Shown piece after piece: positions 44,489 through 48,915 of a DNA stretch of 48,915 bases. How positions within the stretch are numbered: the first letter of the stretch is position 1; each line of letters begins with the position of its first letter. A program made the position numbers and the translations under genes. The notes beneath the pieces were generated by a model. It saw only the letters and a program-made list of their open reading frames with translations, was not told where the DNA came from and searched no databases. Source of the stretch: Chromera velia (taxonomy: Eukaryota; Sar; Chromeraceae); the NCBI GenBank assembly GCA_018398765.1, contig JAHBMJ010000105.1:7501-56415 (forward strand), read 5' to 3'.

Positions 44489-45283
44489 TCAGAGGGTGGA
44501 CAGACACGGCTGTTTTGGAAGGCTGCTGAGTATGTGGGGGGAAGGGGTCGAGAAGAATTCGGAGGATTTCCTCTCTCTTCGTCTGAAGGTTCTTGAGTAG
44601 GACTCCACGAGGATATGTGAGAGAAGTAAGGATGGGGGGTGGTGGGGTCGAGAGGAGACGCTGTGAAGGACTGTCGACATTCGGGTCTGTGTGAGAGAGT
44701 CGGTCACATGAGGGCAGCAGCAGATAACAACCTTCCCCCTCTCCTTCAATCCAGATTCCGAATCCATGCCTTCAACTCGGCACTTCCCCACATCCCCCAG
44801 CAACCCCCCCTCGAGGTCCAGTGACGACGAGTCAGTGCCACTCGGGCTAGCACTCGGGGCGGACAGAGGGGAGAAGAGGGGTTTGGGGAGCCGTTCGGTC
44901 AAGTGCAGCTGCAGTCTGTCAAGAATAGGATGCAGAAGGCAGTCGTCTGCATGGGAGCTGTCAGTGAGCGATGCCTCACGATCGACTGTATCGGAGCCAG
45001 TTGATGCCATGATCGGAGCATGAGGCCTTGACTCTTTGGGTGGAGGGGGGGGGGAGAAGGACCCGGACTGAGCGATGGAAGGATGAATGGAGGAATTAGG
45101 ATTTGAGTCGCGTTCTGCTGCTGGAGAGGGACAAACAGAGGGTGGAGGGAAATGGGTTATTCTCTGTGTTATTCTCTGTTGACAGCTTGCAGTCTGAAAG
45201 CGCTGCGCTCGGCCCTCCCGCCAGGCTTCGTACCATGAAACTGCTATGCGGAACATCTCTATTTGAGCTTCCGCGATGAGCAT
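44489..45283 (-). CDS. Hypothetical protein, 264 codons
   Basis: Intronless minus-strand frame that follows the duplicated gene copy 2 by about 170 bp on the same strand. It is rich in Ser and Pro with a few hydrophobic segments and no recognised domain. An internal start at MASTGSDTVD is also possible. No signal peptide. Could be a real gene, a last exon of copy 2, or chance. Confidence 0.3.
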   Translation of the reverse strand: MLIAEAQIEMFRIAVSWYEAWREGRAQRFQTASCQQRITQRITHFPPPSVCPSPAAERDSNPNSSIHPSIAQSGSFSPPPPPKESRPHAPIMASTGSDTVDREASLTDSSHADDCLLHPILDRLQLHLTERLPKPLFSPLSAPSASPSGTDSSSLDLEGGLLGDVGKCRVEGMDSESGLKERGKVVICCCPHVTDSLTQTRMSTVLHSVSSRPHHPPSLLLSHILVESYSRTFRRRERKSSEFFSTPSPHILSSLPKQPCLSTL

Positions 45284-45454
45284 CCGACGCTCCCACTTCT
45301 TTCACTCCTGGATTTCTATGTCATCATCGTCGTCGTTGAGTGTAGTGCGAAGAAAGAAAATGTTGTGCCGACGGACAGAGAATGGCTTTCTGAAGTCAGG
45401 CAGAAACTCAAACGGCGGAACCGCTGTCGAGGTGTCAACATTCTCTCTCTCCTT

Positions 45455-47207
45455 TTAGACTTTCTGTCGCATGACTTGCAGCACTCTCTGCAGCTGTATT
45501 GCATAATTGTGGTATTCCATGAAGCGCTCTAGGTTTTTGAGCCTAGAGATGATTGTCTGTAGATGTTTCTGTGCAGCGAGGGAAACAGCATGGAGGGGCT
45601 GCTGTGTTATACTGAGGGCAGCCTTGACGATGTCACAGAGTTCTTCTGAGGCCTCGTCAAACTCGTCCGCCCAGGCTGCTGCCCTCTGCCACTCCCCCCC
45701 TAAACGTATTTTCAACACCTCAGCTGATCTCTTCAAGGCTCTCAGCAAACGCTCGAAGGCCGAGATCTGCTCCTGAAAGCATTGTGTCAGCGCTTCTGCC
45801 TCCTGCATCAAAGTACAGTTGTGCTCAGCTAGCCAGTACATGACTCTGAGGGTGTCAGTCAGCCCGATGGGGGGAGGTTTTGCTGCTTTCAGTCTGAAAC
45901 CCCGAGGAAAATGGAGAGATCCTTCGGCCCCTCCCAACCAGAAGGACCAGTCTCACCCGACACCACCTCCTCGACTTCAAGATATCTGGAGTAGTAGTGG
46001 AAGTAAGTCTCGTCAATCGTCATCAGCTGCCTATGAACTCTTCTGAACAGGGAGAAAGATGGGCCTGTTTTCTCTCTGTCATACTGGGAGGCTACTGCTC
46101 TTACTGCCTGATGAAATTCCTCCTCTACTCTGCGCTTTTCAAAGGACAGTATAGTGACATTCTCATTCTTCTCACGCAAGAAGTAAGCTGGGTCGGGCAT
46201 CTCCTCTATTGGGCTGGGCTCGTGTTTTTGCTTCTTCTCTCCTCTTTTTCCCCCCTTCTCCGTGGTTGTCATCCCCGTCCCTCGTGCCCCTATCGGGCCC
46301 GAAGTGTCATGGGAGTCTTCGGCTGGGAGAGGGGGGAGCGGACGTTGGAAGAGCTCGAGATGGCGATTTCGAAACATCTCTCGTTCTTCGGGGATCAAAA
46401 ACACCCAAAAGTGACGGATGTCCGCGTATCTCTCAGCACGTGATCTGCAAGGGTGGAGGAGAAGGAAGGAACAAACAGAAAAGCAAAGCACGGGGTTTCG
46501 ATGTTATTCAGGACTTCTGAGCAGTTTTGACTTCTGGGACTTTTCGAGTTGCTTCATAAAACTATGCTGACGTAAGATAGGAACAGTTCAAGTGGGGGTT
46601 TGGTGAGTGTTGCAAGTCGGACTTCTACAGGCGGCATAAACGACCGGCACGTTCTGCTGACTCACCGGAGGGAAAGGAAAAGAAGCAGAGAGTTCGTTGT
46701 GCAGGACTTCTGAGCAGTTTTGACTTCTGGATCTATTGAATGGCTTCAGGAGACTTTACTGAAGTGAGATGAGAATATTTCGACTCGGGGCTTTATGAAT
46801 TGACATCATGACTTCGGTAACAAATCGGACTTTCATCGGCTTTCGTGGACAAGTATATACGCTCTGCTGACTTACCGGATGGCCATGAGTTCTTTGAATC
46901 GGCTATCAGTGTCGCCAAAGAGAGACTCCAGATCCATCATGCTCTTGAGAAGTTGAAGTGCCATCTGTGCCTTGGGGATGAAAGTCGCTGAAGTCTCTGC
47001 GGCGTTCAGTTCGTGCAACACTTCCGAAATCTAATCAAACATCTTGTCGAGATCTTCTTCATACTTGTTCACCAGGACAAAAGGGTTTTGATCGAAGGGT
47101 GTGGACTTTTTCACAGTATGAGCAGGTGGAGTCTGAAAGTGATGCCAGTACAGAGATTCCCAGTACTGGAACTCCTCCTGTACTGACTGGACCGAAGTCA
47201 TCTCCAT
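45455..47207 (-). pseudogene. Unrecognised helical protein, inverted-duplicate copy 2 (nonsense in exon 1)
   Basis: Exon 1 is 47207-46876, exon 2 is 46444-45957, exon 3 probably 45882-45455, with matching phases (2 and 1) and a TAA stop. Exon 1 differs from copy 1 by a CAG to TAG change (TAG at 47033-47031) and an in-frame 24-bp deletion before the donor. Exon 2 keeps the longer frame: RSRAERYADIRHFWVFLIPE, then FEKRRVEEEFHQAVRAVAS and ETYFHYYSRYLEVEEV. Exon 3 is strongly helical (CFQEQISAFERLLRALKRS, KHLQTIISRLKNLERF), suggesting a helical bundle or coiled coil. Family unknown. Copy 2 shows the fuller ancestral structure of the pair but carries the stop. Confidence 0.55.
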
Positions 47208-47549
47208 CAACTATCGATAGCTACACTACGAAAGTGCCGAGAGACGACGACTTCCTTTCCGTCTACTGAGCAGAAATTTAGGTTTGTGTAGGAAACACAG
47301 GAAGAAAGATTTAAGACGTGTCACAAAGTTCCCGCTATGAGGAGGAAAGGTGAGGGCAGCCAGGGATTGGTTGACAACTTGAAAGGTCGAATGCCAACGC
47401 AACCAAGGCCATCAAAGAATTGATCTGCCTGATGAGTTGGAGCTGGGCTGCCTTCAACGAATGTTCACACCTTTCTGTTAATGCTGCAGGACTTCAAAGC
47501 ATTATATTAATGTACTACTTGCTGGACTGCATTGAAGCTTGAGAGTCGT
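46102..47549 (-). repeat. Right arm of the gene-sized inverted duplication
   Basis: Reverse-complement match to 37059-38317. It is longer because its intron (46445-46875) is nearly twice the length of that in copy 1, from an internal duplication of about 200 bp: the word AGGACTTCTGAGCAGTTTTG appears at 46510 and 46703. Confidence 0.85.
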
Positions 47550-47780
47550 TCACCCTGCCGTGGCGATGCTTTTCATGTCAAAGTCTGTAGTTCTGATAGT
47601 GTAACACCCTCGGATGGAGACCAGCTCTGTGGTCTCCGTCTTCACCGCAGAGACCACCGATGACCACTAACAGCCTCACGGTTCTTGTTCTCTTCATACA
47701 TACAATCCGTTTTGAAACGTGTTTTTCCCATTAACATGATTCTTTTAGAGCGTTGAAAGTGTTGGAAGCCGTCATCATTT
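47550..47780. other. Short spacer / upstream region
   Basis: Separates the start side of copy 2 (minus) from the gene at 47781 (plus), so it is another divergent arrangement. It includes a GGAGACC..GGTCTCC inverted repeat at about 47616-47638. Confidence 0.4.
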
Positions 47781-48915
47781 GTGATGAGGCTCTGGTCTCT
47801 CATTTTTCTGTTTTGGACGTTGGTGGTGGTTTGTGATAGTAGTTGGCTGTCTCGCCTACAGAGCCTACGCTACTCTCGCATGCCGAAGACACTAGTGAAG
47901 ACAGCCAAGGGAGGTGCATATTGGGAGGATCGAATCGATGCTCTCGCAAAGGGTGAGCACACTGGGAAGTCCCATCCCAAGAGCGAACCGTGGAAGAGCA
48001 AGTATGAGAAGGTCAAGGACTGTCCTGCACGGACTAACTGGTTATCGAGATGTGTATATGGGCGCGACCATGACTAGTCCAACCGACTGCAGTCCTCCTA
48101 ATAGCATCGGCAGCCTCAGATGGTGCCCGCAAGCAAGAGCCAACCAACTATCTTGCAAGGTCTGTGATGGCCTGCTTCATTTTTCGACTCTGCTGGTGGT
48201 CTTCGTGTTGGTCTCCGTGTACAGCCCTCATGCGTCTACCTGTCTACACTGTCAATTTCACCCTGCTTTGTTCTTTGCAGCCTTCAAAGGAGGTCTACGG
48301 CAAGCCAGTGATGATCAAGGGGCTTCCTCCATCATCCCCCGTGCCCCAGGTTGGTTGCTTGTTATGCTCTCCGTACGGTGGTCTCCGCTTGGCTTCCTCC
48401 CTCCATTTTCCTCCTTCCTCCCCGTCGGGCCGCTTGCTTTTGCATTGGGCTACACTTTGCTTGCCGTCACTCTCGGACTCTCTCCCATGCATATTCACTT
48501 TCCCTCTGTCACCCTCTGTTTTGCTTTGCTGTCTTGCAGTTCCTGTTTTGGAAACACAGGAGAGTGACAGGAGCGCTGCTGCTGAACCCTCTGCGGACGC
48601 TGCTCCTGAAGTACAGGAGTCTCCCAACGTGGATCCCCCTACAGAGTCTCTTCGTAGCCGCTCTGATGTCCCTGTCGTTAGCATTGCTGTAGCAGCTGCC
48701 GCGCCTGCTGCAGTGCACTCTGCGGGAATTTCAGCAGCTGCTGCGTCCTCCTCTTCTTCAGCACCAGCCCAAGCACCTCCCCCCCAAGCACCGTTCCCCT
48801 CTGCTCCTACCCCCCCTTCTGCTCCACTTGACTCTGCGGGAATTTCAGCAGCTGCTGCGTCCTCCTCTTCTTCAGCACCAGCCCAAGCACCTCCCCCCCA
48901 AGCACCGTTCCCCTC
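47781..48915 (+). CDS. Partial secreted or plastid-targeted protein with Ala/Ser/Pro-rich repeats
   Basis: Family not recognised. The first exon starts with a clear signal peptide (MMRLWSLIFLFWTLVVVC) and goes on with a basic segment (MPKTLVKTAKGGAYWEDRID). A likely second exon is 48281-48349 (TTTGCAG acceptor, GTTGGT donor), and a third starts at 48540 (CTTGCAG acceptor) and runs off the window. With exon 2 ending in phase 1, exon 3 reads VPVLETQESDRSAAAEPSA and stays open to the end, through SAGISAAAASSSSSAPAQAP repeats. The end of exon 1 is uncertain; a GTGTAT donor at about 48054 would give the right phase. The frame of exon 1, if unspliced, stops at TAG 48075-48077. Confidence 0.5.
48717..48915 (+). 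repeat. 114-bp tandem repeat at the window end
   Basis: ACTCTGCGGGAATTTCAGCA at 48717 recurs at 48831 with almost identical following sequence; the second unit is cut by the window end. The period is 38 codons and in frame with the exon. Confidence 0.85.

Noticed and set aside
45880-45957. Frameshift in duplicate copy 2 between exon 2 and the downstream helical frame
   Set aside because: A 74-bp intron with GTGAGA donor and GCAG acceptor joins the two frames in phase, so no frameshift needs to be assumed.

Overview
This is a window of nuclear DNA from a eukaryote with spliceosomal introns, most likely a photosynthetic or plastid-bearing protist. The sequence shows GT-AG introns of about 75 to 580 bp, low gene density, very many microsatellites, and a uroporphyrinogen-III synthase with an N-terminal leader that looks like ER/plastid targeting. 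A chromerid alga (Chromera-like alveolate) fits this style, but that is inference; no ribosomal RNA or other marker is present to prove it. There are two assembly gaps (one N at 12395, six Ns at 27192-27197).

Layout. 1-8 kb: a head-to-head pair, uroporphyrinogen-III synthase (minus) and the splicing factor BUD13 (plus; eight exons could be followed, 615 codons, with a 42-bp coding minisatellite). 8-17.5 kb: a transposon-rich block. It holds a decayed Pro/Ser/Thr-rich ORF, a decayed non-LTR-type reverse transcriptase with a zinc knuckle and endonuclease-like C-terminus, a 530-bp hAT-like element nested inside that ORF (8-bp target duplication), and a second 838-bp hAT-like element with an 8-bp target duplication and an internal tRNA-like sequence. 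18-21 kb: another head-to-head pair, a nuclear poly(A)-binding protein (PABPN1 type, minus) and RNA polymerase subunit RPB12 (plus). 21-29 kb: microsatellites, a 2.0-kb non-autonomous LTR element (403-bp LTRs, 5-bp target duplication), a bare poly(A) tract between 15-bp direct repeats, and a 27-bp minisatellite. 29-31 kb: an intronless, secreted phosphoesterase-family (phospholipase C-like) protein. 32-33 kb: a short LINE-like insertion with an (ATCA)6 tail. 34-36.8 kb: a 943-codon ankyrin-repeat protein (minus). 37-47.5 kb: an inverted gene duplication whose two arms flank about 7.8 kb containing a frameshifted TFIIE-alpha-like fragment and a tandemly duplicated unrecognised domain. 47.8 kb to the end: a partial gene with a signal peptide and Ala/Ser/Pro-rich 114-bp repeats, running off the window.

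The recognisable host genes are basal nuclear functions (splicing/RES complex, poly(A) tail binding, RNA polymerase, general transcription) plus tetrapyrrole synthesis and lipid hydrolysis; there is no sign that they form one pathway. The theme that runs through the window is mobile DNA and its decay. The two LTRs differ by 15 bases, all transitions by my manual count, and several repeated sequences carry TAG/TAA exactly where a sister copy has CAG/CAA. This suggests a cytosine-deamination-like (possibly RIP-like) mutational process acting on repeats.
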